Source: Archangiaceae bacterium
GTDB lineage: Bacteria; Myxococcota; Myxococcia; Myxococcales; Myxococcaceae
Length of the DNA: 38,745 nucleotides
Assembly: GCA_016879935.1 (NCBI GenBank)
Contig: JAACJQ010000141.1
Coordinates: 1-38,745, forward strand
Direction of reading: 5' to 3'
Shown: positions 16,489 to 25,700 of the stretch, piece by piece
How the letters are laid out: each line of letters starts with the position of its first letter
Position numbering within the stretch: the first letter of the stretch is position 1
Notes under the pieces: generated by a model
What the model was told of the DNA's origin: nothing
The model's database searches: none
The model's input: the letters and a program-made list of their open reading frames with translations, nothing else
Position numbers and translations under genes: made by a program

Positions 16489-16632
16489 GGTTCGCGCGAC
16501 GATGCGTGAAGCGGCAGTCGAATCGTCCGCTGACAGCGTACACTGAGTTCCGTTGAGGAACGATGAAACGACTCCTGTGAACGTGCCGCCATCAGGTTGG
16601 CACCGACTGATTCACCAACTCAGAGGGAAACG

Positions 16633-17256
16633 ATGCGACTGATCATTCCTGTAGTGGCGGCGATGGCGATGTGCGCGTGTGGCGTTTCGCCCGAGGTTCG
16701 CGTCGACGAGTCGAAGGGCATTCCTCCGGTGAAGGGCACGACCGAAGTGCAGCTCGGCACGCTCAACTGCGGCATGCCCATCACCTCGGGCGACGTCACC
16801 GTGCAGACGAAGGTGGTGGCCGGCGGGTGTGAGCTCTCGTTCGATCGCGACGTGCAGGTGCTCAAGGCGGAGGACTACACGAACATTCCCGACCTCAAGG
16901 CGGCGACCGCGCTGGTGCAGCGCATCGAGCTGACGGTGAAGCGGCTCGCGTTCACCGATGGCGCGACGAACATGAGCCTCGACCTCGCGACGCGCGTCAC
17001 CAGCGCGCAGTTGTCGGTGAATGGGCAGCTCGTCGCCGAGAAGGAGTCGCTCACCTCGTTGCCGAAGACGGTGACGCTCTCGGGCGCGGCGCTGGAGCAG
17101 ATGAAGTCGAAGATCGACGCCCGCCAGCCGGCCTCGGTGAAGACGCGGGTGGTGCTGGTGCTCCCAGCCATGCCGCCCCCGCCGCAGCGGTTGATCATCG
17201 ACTACGACTCGCAGCCCGCCATCATTCTGGGAGCGAAGGCGCCGACCTTCTTCTGA
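16633..17256 (+). CDS. Small lipoprotein, hypothetical
   Basis: 207 residues. The start MRLIIPVVAAMAMCACGVSPE has an n-region Arg, a hydrophobic core and a probable lipidated C16 (MCAC, a weak lipobox); AGAGGGA lies just before the ATG, which favours it over an earlier in-frame Met. The mature part is mostly beta with a central stretch of alternating hydrophobic and charged residues (LVQRIELTVKRLAF, MSLDLATRVTSAQLSV) and a Pro-rich hairpin near the end (LVLPAMPPPPQRLIIDY). I do not recognise the family. It is divergent from the pseudokinase gene (144 bases between starts) and its stop lies 3 bases from the end of the convergent TfoX-like gene. Probably membrane-anchored and periplasm-facing. 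Confidence 0.8.
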   Translation: MRLIIPVVAAMAMCACGVSPEVRVDESKGIPPVKGTTEVQLGTLNCGMPITSGDVTVQTKVVAGGCELSFDRDVQVLKAEDYTNIPDLKAATALVQRIELTVKRLAFTDGATNMSLDLATRVTSAQLSVNGQLVAEKESLTSLPKTVTLSGAALEQMKSKIDARQPASVKTRVVLVLPAMPPPPQRLIIDYDSQPAIILGAKAPTFF

Positions 17257-17259
17257 GCG

Positions 17260-17616
17260 TCAGCCCCTCACGGCACCAGCGACGAAGGCTCGGGCGCGGG
17301 CTGCGATCGTCGGCCAGCGCTTCTCGGGTTCATGCACGACGAGCCACTCCTTCATCACCCGGCTGCCCATCGAGAGGCGCTCGCCGCGCCCACTCGCGAC
17401 CGCCGCGTCGATCTCGGCCGAGGGCAGCTTCACCACCAGCGCGCCCTTCACCGTCATCGCGAAGACCTTGCCGTCGACCTTGAGGCCGTTCTTCCCGAAC
17501 GCGCCGCGCTCGCCGGAGGGCACCGTCACCCGCGGGTCTGAGGCGAACGAACGGGCGAGGGCCGACCAGGCGTCCTCGGAGGGTGGGATGACGGGTCTGG
17601 CGCGGCGGCTGGTCAC
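17260..17616 (-). CDS. TfoX-N/YjbR-like small protein
   Basis: 118 residues from a GTG with AAGGAG 6 bases upstream; a longer in-frame reading would run across the intergenic operator and was rejected. The core GLKVDGKVFAMTVKGALVVK followed by LPSAEIDAAVASGRGER and MKEWLVV fits the TfoX N-terminal / YjbR-like fold, in which a short beta sheet carries a KxxG(K)xFA motif. Proteins of this group are often encoded beside ArsR regulators and SRPBCC proteins, as here. The molecular function is not known; this is not the full TfoX/Sxy competence regulator, since the C-terminal domain is absent. It is divergent from the ArsR gene and probably shares its operator. Confidence 0.75.
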   Translation of the reverse strand: MTSRRARPVIPPSEDAWSALARSFASDPRVTVPSGERGAFGKNGLKVDGKVFAMTVKGALVVKLPSAEIDAAVASGRGERLSMGSRVMKEWLVVHEPEKRWPTIAARARAFVAGAVRG

Positions 17617-17656
17617 GAGGGGCTCCTTCCCAAGGCTCGAGGGCCAGTTCCTATTC

Positions 17657-17690
17657 CACAAGCATCGACTTGTACAACCAACGGCTTGTG
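17657..17690. promoter_or_regulatory. Double-dyad operator between divergent TfoX-like and ArsR genes
   Basis: Two adjacent 16-base inverted repeats of the form ACAAG-N6-CTTGT are seen: ACAAGCATCGACTTGT (17658-17673, perfect) and ACAACCAACGGCTTGT (17674-17689, one mismatch). Together they form a larger symmetric array around 17673.5: CACAAGC at 17657-17663, TTGTACAA at 17670-17677 and GCTTGTG at 17684-17690. The site lies 31-64 bases upstream of the ArsR gene start and 41-74 bases upstream of the TfoX-like start. Winged-helix ArsR dimers bind dyads of this sort, so autoregulation and control of both transcripts is inferred. Confidence 0.65.
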
Positions 17691-17720
17691 TGATTCGTCT
17701 GCGCGCCGCATGATTCGGCA

Positions 17721-18041
17721 ATGGGAAGTGAGCCCGTGCTTCGAGCCCTCGCAGAGCCGCGCCGTCAGGCGATCTTGAAGCTCGTTCGCGACAAGCCACG
17801 CTCGGTCACCGAGATTGGCGAACACTTCGACATCAGCCAGCAGGCGGTCTCGCAACACCTCCAGGTGCTGGCCGAAGCAGGCCTCGTCGCGGTGCAGCCC
17901 TCGGGGCGGCAGCGGCTCTACGTCGTCGACCCGCGGGGGCTCGAGCAGCTCGAGCGCTTTCTCGCCGACCTGTGGCCACGCGGGCTCGAGCGCCTCAAAC
18001 ACGCGGTCGAGCAGCGCAAGGGCAAGCGCCATGACCGCTGA
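17721..18041 (+). CDS. ArsR-family transcriptional regulator
   Basis: 106 residues. A winged helix-turn-helix is clear: LRALAEPRRQAILKLVRDKPRSVTEI (helices 1-3), then DISQQAVSQHLQVLAEAGLV as the recognition helix-turn-helix, then the wing QPSGRQRLYVVD. No metal-binding Cys (no CxC) is present, so it is not a metal sensor of the ArsR/SmtB type; it belongs to the subgroup paired with SRPBCC/AHSA1 proteins. It overlaps the SRPBCC gene by 11 bases. The likely operator lies directly upstream. A repressor relieved by an unknown ligand is inferred. Confidence 0.92.
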   Translation: MGSEPVLRALAEPRRQAILKLVRDKPRSVTEIGEHFDISQQAVSQHLQVLAEAGLVAVQPSGRQRLYVVDPRGLEQLERFLADLWPRGLERLKHAVEQRKGKRHDR

Positions 18042-18483
18042 GCGCTTTCAGGGGTCGATCTTCGTCGAGGCGTCACCCGAAGAGGTCTTCCCCTACTTCA
18101 CCGAGGCCGAGGCGCTGGCGACGTGGATGGGCGATCGCGCCGTCGTGGAGCCCCGGCCCGGCGGGAAGTTCGTCATCGCCTTCGACGATCGCGTCGTCGA
18201 GGGTCGGTACGTCGAGGTCGAGTTCCCGCGCCGCGTGGTCGTCACCTGGGGTCGGCACGGCTCGGTTCGGCTGCCTCCCGGCGGCAGCACCCTGGTGGTG
18301 ACCTTCGAGGCGGAAGGCTCGGGGACGAGGGTGACGATCGTGCACGAGGGGCTGCCCGACCTCGAGCGGGAGCTGCACGCGCGTGGCTGGGCGCACTATC
18401 TGCCCCGCCTCGCGTCGGCGGCAGCGGGCCGGCAGCTCGAGCCCCACTACGTTCCCCCGCAGCTGGTCGAAGGCGCTGACTGA
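18031..18483 (+). CDS. SRPBCC (AHSA1-like) protein
   Basis: 150 residues from the ATG inside the end of the ArsR gene. The fold signature is IFVEASPEEVFPYFTEAEALATWMG at the N-terminus (written in part), the middle strands GGKFVIAFDDRVVEGRYVEV and VVTWGR, and the C-terminal helix LERELHARGWAHYLPRLASA. AHSA1-type SRPBCC proteins have a hydrophobic ligand cavity, and members paired with ArsR regulators are common but mostly uncharacterised. Translational coupling with ArsR suggests a shared signal. The ligand is unknown. Confidence 0.9.
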   Translation: MTAERFQGSIFVEASPEEVFPYFTEAEALATWMGDRAVVEPRPGGKFVIAFDDRVVEGRYVEVEFPRRVVVTWGRHGSVRLPPGGSTLVVTFEAEGSGTRVTIVHEGLPDLERELHARGWAHYLPRLASAAAGRQLEPHYVPPQLVEGAD

Positions 18484-18597
18484 GCGCACCCCAGCGCGCC
18501 CCATGGGGCAACGTGGGACTGGGTGTGACCCTTCGCGTTTCACGGGGTCTTGCTTTCGGGTAGTGCCGTTTTCGGCCGGGCCGGAAGGAAGATTTCG

Positions 18598-19509
18598 ATG
18601 TCGAAGCAGCTGATCGTGCTGGCAGTGCTGGTGGGTGGGGTCGTCGCAGTGGCGTGCGGGCAGACGCCGGCGCTGACGTTTCAGAACAACATCGACCCCG
18701 CGACCGAGACGAGCTTCGGCACCCTCCCCCCGCCCGACTACGACGGTGGCATCGGCGGCCTGCCGTGCGACGTGGCGACGGTGGTTCGTACGCGCTGCGC
18801 TTCGTGTCACCGCAACCCTCCGACCGGCAACGCGACGATGCCGCTGACGACGTGGGCCGAGCTGACCGCGGCATCGCCGAGCGGAGCCAGCTACGCCGCT
18901 CGCAGCCTGCTGCGCATGAAGGACACCACCTCGCCGATGCCTCCTGGCGCGCCGCTCCCTGCGAGCGAGATCGCCGCCTTCGAGGCGTGGGTGAATGGTG
19001 GCGCGAAGATGGGCACCTGCTCCGCCGACGCCGGCGTGCCGATGGTGACGTGCACTGCGAACCAGAGCTGGGCGACGGCGAACCGCTACCTCGAGAACCC
19101 CGAGATGAACCCCGGGCTGGCGTGCCGCTCGTGCCACGACGGACAGAACTTCAAGGGCCAGAACCCGTCACTGCGCAGCAAGCGCAGCCTGCTGTTCACC
19201 TTCGCGGGCACCATCTACCCGGGCCAGAACCAGAAGGACTTCTGCTTCTCGTACGTGCCGGCGGGCACGACGGTGGAGATCATCGACCGGACCGGCCAGG
19301 TGCAGCTCACGCTCACCCCGCTGCGCGTGTCGGGCAACTTCTTCTCCGACCGGCTGACGACGACGCCCGTGTGGCTGCCGTACACGGTGAAGGTGAAGCG
19401 GAATGGCGCCGTGGTCTCGGAGATGACGACGCCGCAGATGAATGGTGACTGCAACGTGTGCCACACGGAGCTCGGTGAGCAGGGCGCACCGGGACGAATC
19501 ACGTACTGA
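18598..19509 (+). CDS. Triheme c-type cytochrome lipoprotein
   Basis: 303 residues; the start MSKQLIVLAVLVGGVVAVACGQ gives a lipoprotein signal with C20 as the lipid site, and GGAAGGAAG lies just upstream. Three covalent heme motifs are visible: CASCH (67-71), CRSCH (176-180) and CNVCH (285-289), so three c-type hemes are expected. The first lies in a cytochrome-c-like segment (CDVATVVRTRCASCH ... SPMPPGAPLPASEIAAFEAWV), as in outer-surface cytochromes of myxobacteria. The middle region (about 215-275) is beta-rich and has no heme. It probably transfers electrons at the outer membrane or periplasm, but the partner is unknown; no oxidoreductase gene is adjacent. Confidence 0.9.
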   Translation: MSKQLIVLAVLVGGVVAVACGQTPALTFQNNIDPATETSFGTLPPPDYDGGIGGLPCDVATVVRTRCASCHRNPPTGNATMPLTTWAELTAASPSGASYAARSLLRMKDTTSPMPPGAPLPASEIAAFEAWVNGGAKMGTCSADAGVPMVTCTANQSWATANRYLENPEMNPGLACRSCHDGQNFKGQNPSLRSKRSLLFTFAGTIYPGQNQKDFCFSYVPAGTTVEIIDRTGQVQLTLTPLRVSGNFFSDRLTTTPVWLPYTVKVKRNGAVVSEMTTPQMNGDCNVCHTELGEQGAPGRITY

Positions 19510-19575
19510 ACGGCCGAGCGTTCCAGATTTCGTCGAGTCAATTTCTCCTCGTCCGCGATTTCTCCCGAGGCGCAT

Positions 19576-19596
19576 GCGTGAGGTCGTCGCTCACGC
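19576..19596. terminator. Terminator-like hairpin between convergent genes
   Basis: GCGTGAG (19576-19582) and CTCACGC (19590-19596) are perfect complements around a 7-base loop. The hairpin sits in the 235-base gap between the cytochrome gene (ends 19509) and the large secreted-protein gene (ends 19745). No T-run follows on either strand, so intrinsic termination is doubtful. I see nothing else in this gap. Confidence 0.3.
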
Positions 19597-19744
19597 CGAC
19601 TTCGGTTCTGCATGAGCGGTCGTGAGTTCGCCAACGAGACTGATTTGATCCGCACTCATCGAGGGGCAGCGCCCTGACCTCGAACACGACTCCGACTCGC
19701 CCATGAGCAGCCGCCCGAGAGCGGCCACCCACCGGCCGGCTTCG

Positions 19745-22700
19745 TCAGCGGCTTCGTCGACGCAGCAACGTGAGCGCGAGCGCCAACACCGACAGCCCGC
19801 CTTCGACACCCGAGCAACCACAGCCCTTGGGCATCTCGGTCGCTCCACCACCTGCTGCGCCGCCAGCCATCGCCTGGCCACCACCTGCGGAGCCTCCGCC
19901 AGCCGCGCCGCCACCGGTCGCGCCACCATCACCCGGCTGGGCCGTTCCACCACCCATGCCGACGCAGAGGTCGTCGACCGTGCCGTCGCAGTCGTCATCG
20001 ACGCCGTTGCAGAGCTCGAGCGAAGGCTTCACCTCTCCCGTGCACCGCGTGTAGCTGCCGTTGGTGCAGGTGCGCATGCCGCCGCGGCACGCGCCCACGC
20101 CGCGCGTCTCGGACGGGCCGGTGTAACAAGGCCGCGGCTCGTCAGCGCGGCACGTGCACATGTCGTCGACGGTGCCGTTGCAGTCGTTGTCGAGCCCGTC
20201 GCAGATCTCGGCCGTCGGCATGTTCGGCGTGCACGTCTGCATCGTGCCGGCCGTGCAGCGGCCGACGCTCTTGCGGGCGCACGCCCCCGAGCCACAGCGG
20301 TCGTAGCCGATGAGCGCCTGCGTCTCGCGCGCGACCTCCTGCAGGCCGTCGCAGTCGTCGTCCTGGTTGTTGCAGATCTCGGGCGTCGGAATCTTCCCGG
20401 CGAACGCGACGAACCAGCCACCATCGGCGCGGTTGCACTGGAGCACGCCCTCGGCGCACGGTCGCGTCGGCACCGTGCCCGGCCCTGCGTAGAACGAGCG
20501 CGACGGGCGCGGCCCACCATCGGGGAACCGGCAGTCGAAGTCTTCGTCGTACAGGCCGTCGCAGTCGTTGTCCTTCATGTCGTCGACCTCGGGCGAGCCG
20601 GTGCCCGCGTCGCAGACCTGCGGCACGCCGTTGAAGCAGTTGTTCACCAGCCGGTAGCAGTTGCCGAGGCCGCACGCCGTCTGGCCGAGCCCATCGTCAG
20701 GCACGCCATCGCAGTCGTCGTCGAGGCCGTTGCACGTCTCGGTCGTGGGCTGGTTGAGGGGCAGACACGAGAGTCGGCCCGACTGGCAGCGGCGCTCTCC
20801 GGCCTGGCACACGCCGAACTCGCCAGCCACGGAGCAGCTCGCGCCACCGCCCGGGTTGTCTTCGTCGATCATGCCGTCGCAGTCGTTGTCGAGGCCGTCG
20901 CACGCTTCGATGAAGGGGCCGATCTGATCACGGCACGCGCCCCAGAACCCGTTGCGGCAGATCTGCGTTCCCTGGCGGCACTCACCCGCGCGCAGCGTGT
21001 TGGTGTCGGCGGTGTAGCAGGCACGACGTTCACCCTCGGGGCACTGCGGCTCGTTCGTCTCGCAGTCGGCCGGCAGCTGCGCGCCGGGGTCATACGGCGT
21101 GGGGCAGGTCTGGTCGACGCCGAGCGCCACCTGCAGACTGCCGACGCTGGGGTACGTGTGCCGCGCGCCGTCTCCGTCGGTGAAGACGAAGTAGTACGGG
21201 TGGCAGCCGTTGGGCAGCACGTCAGGGTCGGGGAAGTGGGTCTCGTAGGTGCCGTTCGATGGCTGGCCCCACGCGCGGTCCATGTCGAAGCAGTGGCCGG
21301 CGATGACGACGGTCGAACGTTTGGGCGCCTTGCGTGACGGGTCGAAGTAGTTGGCCGCGAAGTACAGCTGCGCGGTGGAGCCGGGGTTCGGCGGCGGGTG
21401 CATCGCGCTCGCCGCAGGAATGCGCGGAATGGTGACGGCGCCGCGGCCGTACGCAACGGCCCAGTACGGCATCGAGCACTGGCTGCCTTCCGCACGGAAC
21501 AAGCCGGCCGCGAACTCGGTGCCGCCGTCGGCGTAGATGCTGGGCCGGTTCTGCGCCGACTGCATCAGCGTGCACCACAGGTCGTACGCCGAGGGCACGT
21601 TGCGCGCGATGGTGGTCGCCGAGAGGGTGTTGAAGCCGAACAACGAGTACCGCGCCTGCGCCGTCTGCCCGACGCCCGCATCACAGGTCTGCCCGCACAT
21701 CGCGCCGGTGCACGCGCCAGGAGAGAGACAGCCGACGCCCGAGCCTGCGTCACCGAGCTCGCAGCAGCTCTCGTTCTGGTAGCAGCCAATCTCCGCCATG
21801 TGCCGCGCCGAGAAACGCGCGCCCAGGTTGCCTTCGCGTGCGTAGACGAACGGCGCCTTGTCGACAGTGGCGCCGAACTCGCCGGTGAAGTCGCCGCACA
21901 TGCCGTTGGGCGTCTTCGCCGACACGCGCGACTGGTTCATCAGCACGTGCAGCATGCGCTCCTGGTCGCCGGGGAAACCGCCCGAGGGCTCACCGAGTTC
22001 CTGCGTCACCGACGCGACCGGCTCCGAGCTCTCGGGAGCCGACGTGCCCGCGCAGCCCGCGAGCAGCACCGCCATCACCGGCGCGACGACGACCGCCGAC
22101 GTCACGAGCGCGCTGCTGCGCCTTTCCCGCCTCCGGCGCGCCGCGAGCAGACCGAGCAGCGGCAACAACAACGCCGCGTCACCCGAGCCACTGCACCCAC
22201 AGCCCTTCGGCATCTGCGTCGTGCCGCCACCACCACCCGCGCCGCCGCCCGTGCCGCCCGTGCTCCCGCCGCCCGTGCCCGAGCCGTCGGTGACGTTCAC
22301 GCTCGCGGTGGCCACGAAGACGCCACACGTCGCGGTGACCGAGACGGCTTGAGCCGTCGACGGCGCAGTGAACGCACCGTTCGCGTCGATGGAGCCCGCC
22401 GACGCCGTCCACGTGCAGCCGGGCGCCTGCGCGTCGGCACCGGAGAAGTCCTTGCCCTGCGCGGTGAACGTCTGCGTGCCGCCCGTCGACACGTTCGCCA
22501 TCGAGGGCGTCACCTCGACCTTCGCGACGCCGTCCTGCACCGTCACCGTCACGAAGCCCGTCACCGTGAGCTCGCGCTCGTCTTTCACGTCGACGCGCAG
22601 CGTGTACTGGCCGGGCGCTCCGAAGGTGATGGTGGTCGACTTCGCGGCGTTGGTGCCGTTGGGCGTGAAGGTGACGAGCGCGGGCGGGTTGGAGGCGCCC

Positions 22701-25700
22701 CACGTGTACGTGAGCTTGCTCTCGTCCATGTCGTCGGTGGCCGAGACAGAGCCGGTCGCAGCGCCGCCCACGACGGGGCTCGGCGTGACGGTCGGGCCCA
22801 TCGTGATGCGCGGCACGGGGCCAATCTCGGTGCGCAGGTTCGCGGTGGCCATGCGGCCTCCGACGGTGGCGGTGACGGTGCACATGCCCGTCGAGGTCGC
22901 GGTGAAGCGGCCCGTGGGCGTGATGGTGCCGCAGCCGCTGACGGCCCACTCGATGTCTTCGGCGCTGTCGATGGGCTGGCCGAACTGGTCGGTGCCCGAC
23001 GCGGTGAACTGGCGAGAGTCGCCGACGTTGATGGGGCCGGTGGGCACTCCGAAGATGTTCACGCTGGTGGCGGTCGCCAACACGACGACGGGCAGGTCGG
23101 CCGAGACGGTGAGGTTGCCGAGGTCGGTGGCCGTCACGCGGAACGAGTAGGCGCCCGCGCGCTGGAACGTCACGGTCACGTTCTTCGCGCCGTTGTTGCC
23201 GTTGTTGTTGAACGTCACCATCTGGGGGCCGAAGGTGCGCGTCCACTGGTAGGTGAGGTCGGCTTCGCTGCCGGGCGCCGGGTCATCGGCGAGCACGAAG
23301 AGGTCGGCCGTGGTGCCCACGATGGGAATCGGCGTCGCGCTCGGCGGCACGATGATGATGGGCCGCGCGTTGGCGCCCTGCACCGAGAAGTCCTGGCCCG
23401 TCACGTCGCCACCATCGAGCGTCACGGAGCGCGTCGCGGGCGCGAAGGTGAACCCGGGCTTGAAGGGAGCCACCGTCCACGTCCCCTCGGGCACGTTCGC
23501 CAGCACGTAGCTGCCACGGCCGTCGGTGATGCCGCTCGACACGATGCCGCCGTCGTCTTGCGTGGCGCGCACTTCGGTGGCGAGGAGCGGCGCTCCGGCT
23601 TCGTCGATGCTGCCGCGCACCAGCCACAGCGGGCCCTGCGTCGAAGCCGTCGCGTTGAAGACGAGGTTGGTGATGGGCATCGAGCCGACGTTCACCGGGT
23701 TCATGAACATGGGCACGATGCGCTGGTTCGGCGCCGAGGCCGTGAAGTTGTACGAGCCGGCCGGCACGCGGGGGAACGAGAAGGCCCAGCTCGCGCCCAT
23801 CAACGTCGTCTGCACCGAGCGCACGCCGTCGGTCACCGTGTGCGGCCCCATGGTGCCGGTGACGACACCCGACACGGGCACGACTTCTTCGACGAAGTTG
23901 CAGCCCGTCACCGGGTTGCCGTTCACCGTGATGGGGTTCACGCAGTTGGTGAGGCGGAACGTCTGGCCAGGCATGCCGCGCGCGGTGAGCGTGTACTGGC
24001 CGTTGGGCACGTTGGTGAGCTGCCAGGTGCCGGTCGCGCTCGAGATGGTGGTGTACGCGCCGGCCGAGATGGTGACGCCCGCGAGCGGCTGCATCACCGA
24101 GGTGACGTTTCCGAAGATGCCGAAGCCCGCGCGAATCGCGTTGAAGTTGAGGTTCGTCGCGCCGGTGGTGGGCACGGTGACGGGGTTGGTGAACGAGGGA
24201 GACAACGTCCACCCCGGCTTGGACGCGGTGACGGTCGTCGAGGTGGGCGTGACGCCGACCAGCACGTAGTCGCCGTTGGAGTCGGTCAGCGTGGTGCGCA
24301 TGCCCGAGACGACGCGCACGCCGTCGACGCCGAGCATCGTGTTGACGTCGGTGACGCGGCCCGAGATGCGCGTCGTGGTGGGGTTGCCGACCCGCACGAT
24401 GACGTTCGCCGAGCTGGTGCCGCCCTTCATGTCGCTGACGGTGACGCGCATGACGGCGTCGCGCACGGTGGTGAAGCGGTTCGTCACCATCGCGGTGTTG
24501 GTCGAGGTGAAGGTCTCGTTCGCGGGCGCCTGCAGCGACTCCCACCAGTAGGCGAGCGCGTCGCCGTCGGGGTCGGTGGCCATCGCGTTGAACGTCACCT
24601 GCTGGTTCACCGCGGCCTGGGTCATCGACGCCGTCAGCATGATGGTGGGCGGCCGGTTGGTGGTGAAGGCGCCGCGGTTCACGGTGACGTTGATGGACGA
24701 GGGCATCGTCGTGGCGACGCTGGTGGGTGTGATGTGAATGCCCGCGCCGGGGTCTGAGAACGTGCGACCAATCTGCAGGGGCGCGTCGGTGGCGGTCGCC
24801 GTGCCCGGGTTCATGTCGAGCAGGTTCGACTCGGCGGCCTGCGGGTAGCCCCAGAAGATGACGGCGCTGCGGGCGAGCAGGCCGCCCTCGGTGGGCCTGA
24901 ACTCGACCCAATAGTCACGCGCGCCGCTGATGGGCACGCGCAGGCCGTGAAGGCCGCCGAGGCTTGGTTGCTCGAGGTCGTACACCTGGAAGCTGCCCGA
25001 CTGCGCCGGCTGCGAGACGACCTGAATCTGCGCGTTCGAGAACCAGTCGAGGTCCCACTTGTACCAGGCGTTGAAGTGGCCCTGCAGGCCCGTCGTCTCG
25101 TCGATGTTGCCGCCGCCCATCGTGTCGAAGGGGTTGCCGTACTCCTGGCTCGAGCCCGCGCCGATGATGGTCTCGTTGGGCGCCTGCCAGAAGTTCGCGT
25201 GGCGAAGGCCGAAGTTGTGACCGAGCTCGTGGGCGATGACGCCGAGGCCGTAGCTCCCGTTGATCCACGTGCCGCGCGCGCCGACGAAGCCGAGGCCGGC
25301 CCAGCTCCAGGCCGAGATGCGGCGGAAACCGACGACCTCGAAGTCGAAGTTGGCCTGCGGGAACCCGGCGGTGGCTGCTGCCGCGCGCGCGTCGTTGAGC
25401 AGCTGCGAGGTGGCGTTCATCGAGCCGTACGAGGCCTTCGTGCGCGGCATGCGCAGCACGGTGGGCGTCACGGTGCCGGTGATGCTGGTCTGGTTGAAGC
25501 TGGCGGCGCGGTAGTAGCGGTCGAGCTGAACGAGCACGTTCTGCGCGGTGGCGACGGTGAGCGGCTCGCCCGGGTCGTCGCTGAAGTCGACGCGAATGTA
25601 GAGCACCCGCTTGTTGCCGATGGTGTACGGCGACGGCTGCGGGTCGACGGGGTTCGAGTAGGGAACGGCGCCGTCATCGAGCGCCATCACGTCGTCGAGC

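Noticed and set aside
21398-24757. 1119-codon open frame on the plus strand
   Set aside because: It lies wholly antisense to the metalloprotease/MopE gene, is dominated by Arg, Ala, His and Gly, has no recognisable domain, and is the usual mirror frame of a GC-rich gene.
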